This document shows, one piece after another, positions 24,018-34,600 of a stretch of DNA of 64,000 nt. Each line of letters begins with the position of its first letter. Position 1 is the first letter of the stretch. The notes below the pieces were generated by a model that did not search any database, had not been told where the DNA came from, and was given only the letters and a program-made list of their open reading frames with translations. Both the position numbers and the translations under genes were made by a program. This DNA comes from Schizochytrium sp. TIO01 (lineage: Eukaryota > Sar > Bigyra > Thraustochytrida > Thraustochytriidae): assembly GCA_004764695.1 (NCBI GenBank), contig SMSO01000035.1, positions 3,849,040-3,913,039 on the forward strand. Direction: 5' to 3'.

Positions 24018-25466
24018 TTACACCTTGAGCTGGTCGTTGACGTAGCTCTCGATCACCTTGGCGTTGGCCTCAAGCACGGGCTTGATGTCCTGGCCAATGA
24101 AGTCGGCAACCTGCTCAGGGGCGCGGCCGACAAAGTTGATCGGGTCGAGGAGCTCGTTGAGCTTGTCGTGGATGGCCTTAAAGTTGTCATCGCCGCGGAT
24201 ACGGTCCATAAGGTCGTTCTCCTTGCCCTCACCCTTGACCTCACGAGCAGCAGCCATGGAGTGCTCACGGATAACCTCGTGGAGGGTCTGGCGATCACCT
24301 CCAAGCTTGACAGCCTCCATGAGGATGTTCTCAGTGGCCATGAAGGGGAGCTCGCTCATGACACGGGACTCAATGACCTTGGGCCACACGTGGAGACCAG
24401 TGACGACGTCAATGCAGATGGTGAGCAAAGCGTCGGTGGCCAAGAAAGCCTCGGGGAGCACGAGACGGCGGTTGGCAGAGTCATCAAGAGTGCGCTCCAT
24501 CCATTGGGTGCTGCTGGTCATTGCGGTGTTCTGCAAGATGCACATGACGTAGCGGGCAAGGGAGCACACGCGCTCAGAGCGCATAGGGTTGCGCTTGTAA
24601 GCCATGGCGGAGGAGCCGACCTGCTTCTTGCCGAAGGGCTCCTCAATCTCCTTGAGGTTTGCCAAGAGACGGATGTCAGTGCACATCTTGTGGGCAGACT
24701 GGGCGATGCCGGAGAGGGCAGTGAGGATGTAAAAGTCGAGCTTACGGGTGTAAGTCTGGCCAGAGACGGCGATAGCCTTGTTGAAGCCGAGGCGCTTAAG
24801 CACGAGCTCGTTGAGCTTGAGGACCTTCTCGTGGTCGCCGTCGAAGAGCTCGAGAAAACTAGCCTGGGTACCGGTGGTACCCTTGACACCACGGAGAGGG
24901 ATCTCCATCTCGCTCTCGAGGTGCTGGAAGTCCATAAGGAAGTCCTGGAGCCAGAGGGAAGCACGCTTGCCAACGGTGACAAGCTGAGCGGGTTGGTAGT
25001 GGGTGAAACCAAGAGTAGGGCGAGAGCGCTGCTCCATGGCAAACTCAGAGAGACGGCTCATGAGCACGAGGACCTTCTGGTGTACAAGCTTGAGAGCCTC
25101 AAACATCTGAATCTGCTCGGTGTTATCGACTACATAGCAGCTGGTGGCACCGAGGTGGATCACAGGGCGGGCCTTGGGGCACTGCTCGCCCCAGGCGTGG
25201 ATGTGGGACATGACGTCGTGGCGGAGCTCCTTCTCCATCTTCTCGGCGTACTCGTAGTTAATGTTGGTCATGTTGGCACGCATCTCCTCGAGCTGCTCGT
25301 CGGTGATCTCGAGGCCAAGCTCCTGCTCAGACTCGGCAAGGGCAAGCCACATGCGACGCCAGGTGGAGAACTTCTTGTCGGCGCTCCACACGTAGCTCAT
25401 CTCCGCTGACGCATAACGCTTGGTCAGCGGGTTCTCGTAAACGTTGTCCATGCGACCACCCTCCAT
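24018..25466 (-). CDS. ADSL: adenylosuccinate lyase
   Basis: Cytosolic purine enzyme of the fumarase/aspartase superfamily. It splits SAICAR to AICAR and adenylosuccinate to AMP, releasing fumarate each time. The 482 residues match the eukaryotic enzyme. Recognisable blocks are HLGATSCYVVDN (104-115), the catalytic-acid region FTHYQPAQ with H156, KGTTGTQASF (195-204), and the superfamily signature GSSAMAYKRNP (284-294) with the mobile-loop catalytic serine and K291/N293. TLDDSANRR follows. The start is the upstream ATG; an in-frame ATG five codons later (at 25451) is equally possible. Third positions are strongly C/G, as in the thiolase gene, indicating high expression. The opposite strand is open for 413 codons purely because of this bias. 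Confidence 0.96.
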   Translation of the reverse strand: MEGGRMDNVYENPLTKRYASAEMSYVWSADKKFSTWRRMWLALAESEQELGLEITDEQLEEMRANMTNINYEYAEKMEKELRHDVMSHIHAWGEQCPKARPVIHLGATSCYVVDNTEQIQMFEALKLVHQKVLVLMSRLSEFAMEQRSRPTLGFTHYQPAQLVTVGKRASLWLQDFLMDFQHLESEMEIPLRGVKGTTGTQASFLELFDGDHEKVLKLNELVLKRLGFNKAIAVSGQTYTRKLDFYILTALSGIAQSAHKMCTDIRLLANLKEIEEPFGKKQVGSSAMAYKRNPMRSERVCSLARYVMCILQNTAMTSSTQWMERTLDDSANRRLVLPEAFLATDALLTICIDVVTGLHVWPKVIESRVMSELPFMATENILMEAVKLGGDRQTLHEVIREHSMAAAREVKGEGKENDLMDRIRGDDNFKAIHDKLNELLDPINFVGRAPEQVADFIGQDIKPVLEANAKVIESYVNDQLKV

Positions 25467-27654
25467 CGTTCCTAACGCAAACTCCTCCTCGACAGAATGT
25501 CTTACGCGACACGCTCAAGATAGCTAGCTAGCTGATTCTGGTTTTGCTCGAGCCCACCATTTATTATTCCTCCAAGACTTTACATACCTACACTACACTA
25601 ATTAATTAATTAACTAATTAACTAATTAACTAACTAACTAACTAACTAATTAACTAACTAACTGACTAATTAACTAATTAACTAATTAACTAATTAACTA
25701 ATTAACTAAGTAACTAAGTAACTAAGTAAGTAAGTAAGTAAGTAAGTAAGTATATGAAAGGGTATCTACTATCAGCAATAGGGACCAAATCGCATTGCAT
25801 TGCATTGCATCGCACTGCATTAATCGCATTGCTCAGCGCCGACCTTCAACAAACAAACAGACAAACAATCAAACGCGAGGAAACCCTTTGCTGCGAGCTC
25901 CTCGTGCCCAGGACAAAGGGAGGAACCTCCGGCCAGCCTCAGCTGGTCGTCCTCGATCGAATTTGCTTGCTTGGTCGAATTGAACTGGTCTGCAGTTCAC
26001 AGTTCTCAGTTCACGAGCGCTCGAAAGAAATCGCAGTCAATCATTCAACATATATATAATCCCAAACAAATCTCAACTTCAATCGTTCATTCATTCATTC
26101 GTTCATGCGATTCATTGATTGTTTGTTTGATTGCTTGCTTGCTGCCTCACATTTGACACCAGTTTCGCAGAAATAACCTCGCAGTGGCGACATCTTGAAG
26201 GTACCGTAGGTGCACAAGCACAATCAGACCAGGAACTGGTGCAGAGAGTTTTGTCTGCGTAGAACGAAGTTGAGCTCAACTGGAGACCACGAAAACCATC
26301 TCAGAACTCATCACTCATCGTCATCCATTCCATCGATCCATCGATTCTTCGTCACTGATTCCATGCCCGCACTCGTAGCGTAACCCCTAGCCAGAACCCT
26401 ACTGAGAACTACCGAAATCCTCGAAGAATTGCTGGCAACAGAGGTAGGGTACTTTGCGAGTCCTCGTCCAGGACCCGCCATGTCAAATTGAAGACTGCTG
26501 AGCGCTAAGCGCCATATTGAGCGCAGGAAAGGGTGAGGAAGAGGTCTGGAATACACCCCAGTGCACGAAAGCTTTTGTAAGGGAGGAGAATAGAGGAGAC
26601 GAAGGAGGAGGGACAAGAGGGATTAAAATACGTGTCTTAAAAGGGGGAGATGGGCGACGGAGAACCCGAATAAAATACACCTCGAAAGACAAAGCACATG
26701 CATCCTCGTGGACCTTCCTTCGTGACCGTTTCCTTGAATGCTGTCATCGAGGGTCTGCGAGGTGGACGTAGGTGAAGAAGTCAACGGTATGGGCGCCAGT
26801 CAGAATGGAGGGTGGAGGTATGAGCTATATCGAAAATATGCCTCAAGCAGATGTCGATGGTATCGTCGAATTTGCACATGTTTTACCTGTAGGAGAGACG
26901 ATCAAAATGTACCGAGACATGAAACTGGAAAATTGTCATGAGGTTCGCCCCGCTAAATCAAGTATTTGAGTGTATCGCAGAGAAGGGGCGTCGTCGATGG
27001 TGTGCGACTCGTGAACATGATTCATTGCTTGAATGTGCGTGGTATTGATCGGTAAACCACGATTTTGTGGTCTTTTCGTTCGCCTACAACTTACGACTTA
27101 CGAGTGTAATGTTTACTTTTGTTCTTTTTTGTTGTTCTTTTTAACTAATGTTCATTTCAAGAAAATAAAAAACAAAAAACAAAAAGCAGAAAAAAGTTGC
27201 AAGTGCAAGATTACTTATTATCCTCTATTGTGAAAGCAATCGATCGTCTGAGCAGCCGATCTCTGAAGGCAGTTCCGATCGGCAGGCCGCAGGGACGAGC
27301 TGATCAGGGCGCCGGGGCTGTGAGAAGGCATTAGCCGGCGCCTCGAGGATTCTTACTATTAGTAGAAGCGACCTCAAGACGAGCTCTCGCACGAACGACT
27401 GCGTGGTCGCCGCGTTCGGAATCGTGATCCTTTATCTATTGGTATGAGATTTGCAAGATATCCTACTTCGCTTCTATCAACGAGTATTGCTGCCCACCGC
27501 AGGTGTGGGTGTGGGATTACACCCGTGTACAGATATCTTCGCTAGGAAGGACTCGTTAGATAAACTTCATTTACCTTTTTGAAGAACTCTTTAGAAATAT
27601 ATCTCAACGTTTCACTTTGTCACGAGTAGATCACTCTCAGCCAACTTCATCATC
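25467..27654. other. divergent intergenic region, lyase (-) and DENN gene (+)
   Basis: About 2.2 kb that must contain the promoters of both flanking genes. It has the ACTAATTA array beside the lyase start and smaller TTCATTCA repeats near 26090. One short frame, ATG 26805 to 26969 (54 codons), has a non-repetitive mixed composition, but nothing else supports it as a gene. Confidence 0.55.
25596..25754. repeat. ACTA/ATTA then GTAA tandem array
   Basis: About 160 nt of ACTAATTA-family tetramers that drift through ACTAAGTA into pure GTAA. It lies 130 nt upstream of the lyase start codon, so probably in its promoter. Confidence 0.9.
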
Positions 27655-30600
27655 ATGTCGGCTGGAGGCCTCTTTGAATGCTTCTTAGTAGCACAGATTG
27701 CAGAAGGAAATGATGCTCAGACGTTGGATGATGGCAACAATAAACCACAAAGACAAGCTGTTGTAGGATGGAAATATCCTCAAGATCAAAATACTGTTGA
27801 AGGCTTGCATGAAGGCATTGCAGGCTTGCCCGTGTTCTGTTTTCCAAGACTGAGTCTGGAAAGACGAAGGCAATACCTTAAACCATACACGTACGTATTT
27901 GCGCTGACTCTTCAAAATGGCGAGTACCTATACGGGTTTTGTCGCAAATTTTTACCACCTGGAAGATTTCCTAGGCGTGCAGATGTGGAGGAAAGGTTTC
28001 CTGAAGTACTGTGTATCGTGTCCAAGCGTTTTGAAGTTGACCTCTTTCTACGAGTCCTCGACTGTGTGGAGGCCCGCATCATGCTAGACCCTGCAGCCAG
28101 CATTGGCTTTCTCGATGCCTTAGCAAAATTGCAACCTGTGCCCACACCAGGTTCCGCTTTTCGAATTAAAAGTCCCATGTGTGGTATTGTCTGCGAATAC
28201 AAGTTTTCTCGGCCACGCGTTTATGAGAAAGCGCATATCAATCTTGTCTTCAAGCATTTATCGCCACGCATGATTCATTTGTTGGTAGCGTTCATCATGA
28301 ACGAAAATCGTATTATTTTTGTCAGTGATAGCGAGACTAAGATCTCACTAGTCATCCACGGCCTAGTCGCGCTTATCTACCCTTTTGTTTGGCAGCATAT
28401 GTTTGTGCCTTTGATGCCTGAGCATCTATTTGACTACCTTGGGGCCCCCTCGCCTTACTTAGTAGGTGTACTGACCGCACTTCGCCCACGTCTGAAGAAC
28501 CTGCCATTAGGGAACGTAATTATTGCTGACCTTGACAAAAACCAGATCGAGACCAACGAGCCCCTCGTTCCGTTTGGCGAAATCAATTCAAATGACAATA
28601 AATTCATTGCGCGCTCGCGGAGTGAGGAGGACCTCCGTATTTCATCTATTTTCGCAGGTGAAATTAACGCTCTCTGGTCTCGTGGGTCTGGTCAATTTCG
28701 CCAAGTCAATGAACTTTCGCTTCGTACAACCTGGGTTAGCTTTAACCTCTATGTTTTCGGATGGGCTGATCGTTATGTTGATGCACACTCAGGAGAAATT
28801 CAAAAAGAGGCCTTCGCGGCTAGTATGGCAGATCCTCTTTTACAGCGCTTTTGCCGCAACTTTGTTCATACCCAGATGTTTAACCATTTCGTTGAACGCC
28901 TTGTTGACCACCTACACCGCAAGCGCCATGGACGTCAGAGAAATTCAATGGCCCAAACGCAAACTACAACTGGTGGCTTTCGACGCGATGGTGCTATGCT
29001 GGACTTGCAACGGCAGGAGGACACCCTTTTCTTCGAAGCCCGAGATCAGCTACACGGAGACTTCACATGGGCAGATGTAAAACGTGCTTTTAAGTCTACA
29101 CCCGTTCGGATTTGCCATACTCCATCAGGAGCTGTAAATGAGGCGCTTGAGGCGATTCCTACGTCAATCCGGACCAATCCCAAGTTTGACCCGGACACCG
29201 ATGAACTATTTCAGAAGCTCGCTAGGCGCTCCTACGACGCCATGCTGGCTGTAGCGATCAATAAAGCTATTTGGCGCCGTGTGTCACAGACTACCGCAAA
29301 GAACTGGCGCAGTGGCTACAATGCCATGCTACTATTACGCTTTATGCTTTCCGCAGGTTCAGAAATTGTTCTCGCTTCTGCTTTTCGCCACATTGATAAT
29401 ATTGCACGTCTGTTACGAACTGGTGGGGAGTTAAATGGCTCGCGGAGCGAAGAAAGTGTTAAGCAGCTTCAGCGTGCCGCGGCAACTGTGTACCACGAGC
29501 TCATTGACCGTCGCACTCTCGCGTGGGAACGATCGCATGAGGGTGGCCATCGCCTCTTTTTGGCAAGCAAGCGTAAGGAGATTGATAAGGTGACTGCACA
29601 TCTCCGCTGTAGGTCTACACCAATGCCTCGCTTTAAAGATCTACATGAAAGCAACTTTGATCCGTGTGTGCCACTTAAAGCGCCACTTAAAGCTCATCAG
29701 CTGGAACAAATTCCAATCGCGCCTCGTAAAACTGAGGATCTTCTTGGATTGAAGTCCTATGCGCGTGACACAGCTTCCTCGCTTACGCCCCCCCCTCCCC
29801 CCCCACCACCTCACCATTCGCCGCCAGTGAAATATCAACAGCCATTTTCCAACACCATGTTGCAACCCACGATCGTCAGCGCCCCTCCACCGCCGCCTCC
29901 TCCACCGCCGCCTCCTCCTCCGCCGCCCCCAAAGACGACATCTTCAACGTTACATCTAAACCAAACAACCTCCGCAGGGCCACCCATGTCCGCAAAGACA
30001 TTTACAGCTCCTCCTCCGCCCCCCCCTCCCCCTCCATCATTGTTGCGCGCATCTTTACCAGCAGCCCTGCCCAAAAGACCAGCACAGTCTGGCCTTTCTT
30101 CATCCTCGGAAGCGGCTTCGCCGCCTCCACCACCACCGCCACCCAAACGATCTTCACTTGAAGCTAGTTCGGAACAATCTGAAAAGGCTGCTTCAATGAA
30201 TCGTCCTTCCACTGCCAAATCTGGGCCACCTCCTCCACCACCGCCTCGAGCATTTGAGCTTGAATCAGAAGAAGGTTCTGCTCAATCTTTTAACAGCCGA
30301 TCCTCGCCTCCACACAGAGCACCTCCTCACCGAGAGCCTTCTGATCACTCAGGGTCTTCACCTGCTCCAAATTCCCCAATTTCTCCTGATGCATCCCCAC
30401 CCAAGTCAGCTTCAGAGTCTGTAAACGAGGGGTGGAGTTTTGACACGCCTAGTGTAGAAACTCATACGTCCTCGGCTCGCCGTGGATCAAATAAAGCACG
30501 CCCGCCAGCACCCCAGAAACAGAATTTGGGAAAGATCACAACAAATCGCCCGCCACCTCCGACCAAACCTGCAACGAGCGACCAAAAGCAACCATCACAG

Positions 30601-31236
30601 CAAGACGAGAAACGTCGGCCTTCAGCTTCAGCAATATCTACATCACAAAAGGTGACTGCTCAGAGCTACCAGAATGTTTCTCTTGGTGAGACCAATTCAC
30701 CGGTATCATCTCTATTGCCTAAGGAGTCAACAGGAGCTGAGGTTGAACCATCAAAGTCACCGTCCGCAGAAGCTTCTACAGGAGCCGAGACTGATTCATT
30801 AAAGTCACCATCCGTGACCAGTCCTGCTCGGCCCCCATCAAGACCTCATAGCTCAAGAATGGATGTTGCTGCTTCCCAATTTGATGTGAAGGCCGCTGTG
30901 GAACAAAGAGAGTCCGGTTTGAAACAAATCCAGAATGAGAGAAACCCATCACATCCAGCAACTCCTCCTCTTCCTTCTCATCGCTCATTATCTTCACCTT
31001 CAACATCTTTGGCCACCGATGGCTCTACTGACGGTATAGATGGTATTAAAAAGACTTCTTCGGTGGGATCCTCGGGAAGCTCTCGTCCAAGTAGCTCTCG
31101 CATCGCAGACTTGGCTTCTCGGTTTGACAAGACTCTCAGTAAAAGCGCTGAGGATAGAAGCAATAATACCAAGACTCAAGATGAGAAAAAGCCATCAATT
31201 GCAGAACTTCGTAGCAAATTTGAACAGGGTCAGTAA
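27655..31236 (+). CDS. DENN domain protein with ENTH-like domain and proline-rich tail
   Basis: Predicted Rab guanine-nucleotide exchange factor in membrane traffic (1193 residues, one exon). A tripartite DENN module fills the N-terminus: uDENN-like about 1-140 (LPVFCFPRL; FALTLQNGEYLYGFCRKF), core DENN about 170-310 (HLLVAFIMNENRIIFVS; LVALIYPFVWQHMFVPLMP; LFDYLGAPSPYLVG) and dDENN about 355-425. Residues about 515-625 fit the ENTH/ANTH helical pattern (IWRRVSQTTAKNWRSGYNAM, LLLRFML.AGSE, later LIDRRTLAWER), a fold that binds phosphoinositides and clathrin adaptors. The rest is disordered, with runs of up to about 15 prolines (710-890) that could bind profilin, SH3 or EVH1 domains. Three short I/M-A-x-L-x-S-x-F repeats lie near the C-terminus. 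The DENN call is firm; the ENTH call rests on pattern only. Confidence 0.9.
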   Translation: MSAGGLFECFLVAQIAEGNDAQTLDDGNNKPQRQAVVGWKYPQDQNTVEGLHEGIAGLPVFCFPRLSLERRRQYLKPYTYVFALTLQNGEYLYGFCRKFLPPGRFPRRADVEERFPEVLCIVSKRFEVDLFLRVLDCVEARIMLDPAASIGFLDALAKLQPVPTPGSAFRIKSPMCGIVCEYKFSRPRVYEKAHINLVFKHLSPRMIHLLVAFIMNENRIIFVSDSETKISLVIHGLVALIYPFVWQHMFVPLMPEHLFDYLGAPSPYLVGVLTALRPRLKNLPLGNVIIADLDKNQIETNEPLVPFGEINSNDNKFIARSRSEEDLRISSIFAGEINALWSRGSGQFRQVNELSLRTTWVSFNLYVFGWADRYVDAHSGEIQKEAFAASMADPLLQRFCRNFVHTQMFNHFVERLVDHLHRKRHGRQRNSMAQTQTTTGGFRRDGAMLDLQRQEDTLFFEARDQLHGDFTWADVKRAFKSTPVRICHTPSGAVNEALEAIPTSIRTNPKFDPDTDELFQKLARRSYDAMLAVAINKAIWRRVSQTTAKNWRSGYNAMLLLRFMLSAGSEIVLASAFRHIDNIARLLRTGGELNGSRSEESVKQLQRAAATVYHELIDRRTLAWERSHEGGHRLFLASKRKEIDKVTAHLRCRSTPMPRFKDLHESNFDPCVPLKAPLKAHQLEQIPIAPRKTEDLLGLKSYARDTASSLTPPPPPPPPHHSPPVKYQQPFSNTMLQPTIVSAPPPPPPPPPPPPPPPPKTTSSTLHLNQTTSAGPPMSAKTFTAPPPPPPPPPSLLRASLPAALPKRPAQSGLSSSSEAASPPPPPPPPKRSSLEASSEQSEKAASMNRPSTAKSGPPPPPPPRAFELESEEGSAQSFNSRSSPPHRAPPHREPSDHSGSSPAPNSPISPDASPPKSASESVNEGWSFDTPSVETHTSSARRGSNKARPPAPQKQNLGKITTNRPPPPTKPATSDQKQPSQQDEKRRPSASAISTSQKVTAQSYQNVSLGETNSPVSSLLPKESTGAEVEPSKSPSAEASTGAETDSLKSPSVTSPARPPSRPHSSRMDVAASQFDVKAAVEQRESGLKQIQNERNPSHPATPPLPSHRSLSSPSTSLATDGSTDGIDGIKKTSSVGSSGSSRPSSSRIADLASRFDKTLSKSAEDRSNNTKTQDEKKPSIAELRSKFEQGQ
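29788..30250 (+). repeat. proline-codon (CCN) tracts within the DENN gene
   Basis: Five CCN runs, at about 29788, 29883, 30008, 30120 and 30227, encode the poly-Pro blocks. Third bases vary (CCC, CCT, CCA, CCG), which indicates selection on the peptide rather than recent slippage. Confidence 0.85.
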
Positions 31237-31606
31237 GACGTGACTGTAAAAAACATACCAATGAGCCCGAGGAGATAGTGCTCTTTATGTCGTGTACGGA
31301 TAGGTGTAAAACAAGTTGTGCTGGTTGGCAAGTCAAATCGTAATATTTCATTTTTGTTTGAGCAATTTACGTTATGCTACAATGTGTTCGTGTATTATGC
31401 ATTCCGTTTGACTGACGTTTATATCATCTCATGAATACATGTTTTTTTGTCATATTTCCATATCAATTTTTTTTAATATGCTGTAAAAGAAGGTTAAATA
31501 TACGTTCATAGGGGTTTTGCAATAAAGTATTCTACATCTTGCTTGTGCTTCTTTTCGACTCCAAATTTGACAGTTGAGGATTTGATCTAAGAACAAACTC
31601 TTCCCG
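31237..31606. other. short convergent intergenic region
   Basis: Only 370 nt separate the stops of the DENN gene (+) and meckelin (-), so their 3' UTRs are adjacent or overlapping. A + strand AATAAA is at 31521-31526, within 85 nt of the meckelin stop. Confidence 0.7.
31521..31526 (+). terminator. candidate polyadenylation signal of the DENN gene
   Basis: AATAAA lies 285 nt after the DENN gene stop, followed by a T/G-rich stretch. Sequence match only. Confidence 0.4.
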
Positions 31607-34600
31607 TTATATGAGGAAACGGTCATCTACCAATGTTTTTTGCGAGAGATTTGTATTTCCGAATAGCTCCCGAGTTATGACAAAGATGCGGTCAAGCATG
31701 AATGCAAAGAAGATCGAGAGCACAGTACTATCCCACCATATGTCAAAAGTTGTAATGCAGAGCATATTAAACAAAATGAGATTCCAAGTCTGCCCATACA
31801 AAAGAACACGATCATATTGATAGAATGGGTCAGGGAAGAATATGTTATCCTTGGAATTCATCATTTCAGGAGGCGTATGTAAAAATCGATGCAAAAAGGT
31901 TTGGTCCCGGTGTTGAATCGGAAATTCTGAAGAGTCTTGATTTACAAAACTTCGCAGAAATGCGTTGAGCTTACGCGAAGCTCGTACAAGTTTTTCTGCA
32001 ACTGGGCGGTCATTCTTTCTTCGCAAAACTCTGAGAAGGAAAGACCCAGTGTCGCTGTGAGCACCTTGGATCTCTTCAGTCATCATGGTGCTAAAGATGT
32101 GATTATATTGACGTTTCCATTCACCTGTTACGTAAATTTCAAAGGCTTGCAACCCCTTTTCTGGGCACCCTGGAAGCCCTCGGTCCGTCGTAAGGCCCTC
32201 TTCTTCCTGACGGAGCTGGCGCGAAATTTCCAACATACTGCAGTCAGCAAATTCATGTTGCGACCGGCAATGCAAATAAAAGCCATGGTACTCCTCATCA
32301 AGCACGAAAATTGACACTTTGGCAATTGTACAAAGATCAATCAACGAGTGGGTTGGGGGCTCGGTGATGTAGCGGTCTTGGATTGCCCATTTGAAGAAAA
32401 TTTGTACACTTGTGATGACGATATACCAAAAACACGTGTTGAAAAACCGTAAGACAGGGTTTAGTGGACCTTCGGAGAGGTCTTGGAAGTCAGGAGTTGG
32501 TGTTGCAAGATACTGTAAATCTCCAGCGATCAAGATTGTTGATAAGAGAAGCAAAGCGAATTCGAGATTATACCTTCGCAAACGCTGTAATTCATTCCAT
32601 TCATTGGCCATAAAGATTGTTCGCCACACACTAATTGGAGCAAATTTAGTTTTTGTTCCATCACCACGTTTACTTTGGATACGGCCACGAGGTTTCTCCC
32701 AATCTAGGAAGAATATGTCAACGTTGGACTGCACTATTACAATCTCAATCATGCGAGCAAGCTGTCCAAAAAAGCATAGTTGCAAAACAAGAATGAAAGG
32801 GTAATAGTCATCTTCTGACCCATATTCTTCCCTGTCTACCGGTAAAAGCAAGTGAACTCTATCCTGCATCTTGAAGAAAATAAAAAAATACGCAGAGAAT
32901 GCAAACAGAAACCAGAAGAACACTGTGGAAAAGGTTGATAACATGTACGAGATACCACGGAGAATAAACCCAAAATTAACAGGTGCATCGCCGGGCAAAC
33001 GTGAATTGCGTCTTGACCAGTTGTAGAGGCGAAGAAGGCCAAAAAGTCCTACAATCGTCATTGTAATTCCAAAGAAAGCCGATGTACTTTGCCAAAATCC
33101 ATCAAAGTTTTCCGTATATTCAACTGTGAAAACGAGCTCTACGTAGGTAGTCTCTTCAGGCGGATTACCTTCCTCGTCGACACCATTTCTGTAAAAGTCG
33201 GATACGAGTCGCTCCTCATACAGGATTTCCAGCACTGGGGGATAGATTTTATTAGTAACGATCTCTTGAACAGTGGTAGTGAGTCTGATAGATTTGGCAT
33301 AGCGAATAACTGAGGGTTCGTCCGTTGCTGATACTTTTGACGAAATTTGATCATAGAAGAAGAAACGGCGAGTAAGCATGTCATCAGCCTCATCTTCAAC
33401 AGCTGTGTTTTCGTTGGGAAACGCCTCATCTTCAACTAGATTGAGGTTTCTAACTGGCACTGGGTACAAGCGCCCGCCATTCGCGTAATCAACGAGGTAT
33501 AGGTCATAGAATTCCGGTTCAGGGAAAGAGTTCATAAGGTTATACAAATTGCAGGAGTAAGTACGCTCGTAGCCGTACCCGAATTGTCTCCAGGTTGGAA
33601 CCTGGTTCTCGGTCGGCATGCAGTACTCGAATTCCGTAGTGACGTTTGACCAGCCCAGAAATTCTCCTGCCAAGCTGAAACGGGCCATCACAAACTGCAT
33701 GTAGTCATACGTGCCGGATTCTTGTTCCATATCAAAAGAGAACTCTAAGTCAATGCCTGTGTCTGCAAGCACAGTAGGCGCTAGATCCTCATACCGGAGC
33801 CATGGTGTGAGAAGTCGCCAGTCCCAAGTAACATCGTTCCACTGTGCACGATTTGTGTTGATGTCATCAATTAATTCGCATGCAGGAACGTCATTGTTGT
33901 ACTGCTGCAAAACGCACAGATTGGCTAGTGCTTGACATGCCTGAACACCATGGGCGTCGCGAAGATAGCGACATTTGGTACCAGCAAGCGGGAAATAGTG
34001 ATTGAAAATGACAGAATTCCTGATCGTATAGCTTGTATAGCCTTCACCACTACTTGACGATAATAACTGGCGCCGCCCCCCACGGAGAGTAGCACTACTT
34101 GAAATTGATGATGGTGCAGAAGAGGGTTGTTCATCGCTTTCCTGCGTTCTTAGCAGACGTCGACTTTCCGATGGAGAGCTTGTGGGCACAACATGAGTGT
34201 ACTCGATCTCTGCATAACGCTGCAAATTAACGTATGCAACTTCTGTTGTGAGAACACAGGTAATACCGCTACCAACACCCTCAATACCAACCTGGGTCCA
34301 TGTAGGCGAATTTTCCGAAGGCAATGCACATACACAACGATTGTTGTAGACGACCATAGCTGGGTGCGGGCAAGCCTGACAAATGTAGGAATCTTCCTCA
34401 ACAATATCTGGATCATCCTCCACCCCATCCTCTGCACGTGCCTCGAGGTAAAGTGTGCGTAATATACTCCCTGCTGGACATGGTTCGCAATGTTTATATG
34501 CTAAAGGTTCCCCGTTTAGGTCAAGCTCCCGAAGAACATGTGAAGAGTTGGTGCACTCACACATTTTTGTATCAGAATTGTAAGAGATATCAGTTCCCTC

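Noticed and set aside
24168-25409. 413-codon open frame on the + strand
   Set aside because: It lies wholly antisense to adenylosuccinate lyase. It is open only because of the C/G third-position bias and reads as a Leu/Val/Gly/His-rich protein with no domain.
26805-26969. Possible 54-residue small protein upstream of the DENN gene
   Set aside because: Non-repetitive and ATG-initiated, but too short, with no recognised motif and no regulatory context. Recorded only in the intergenic entry.
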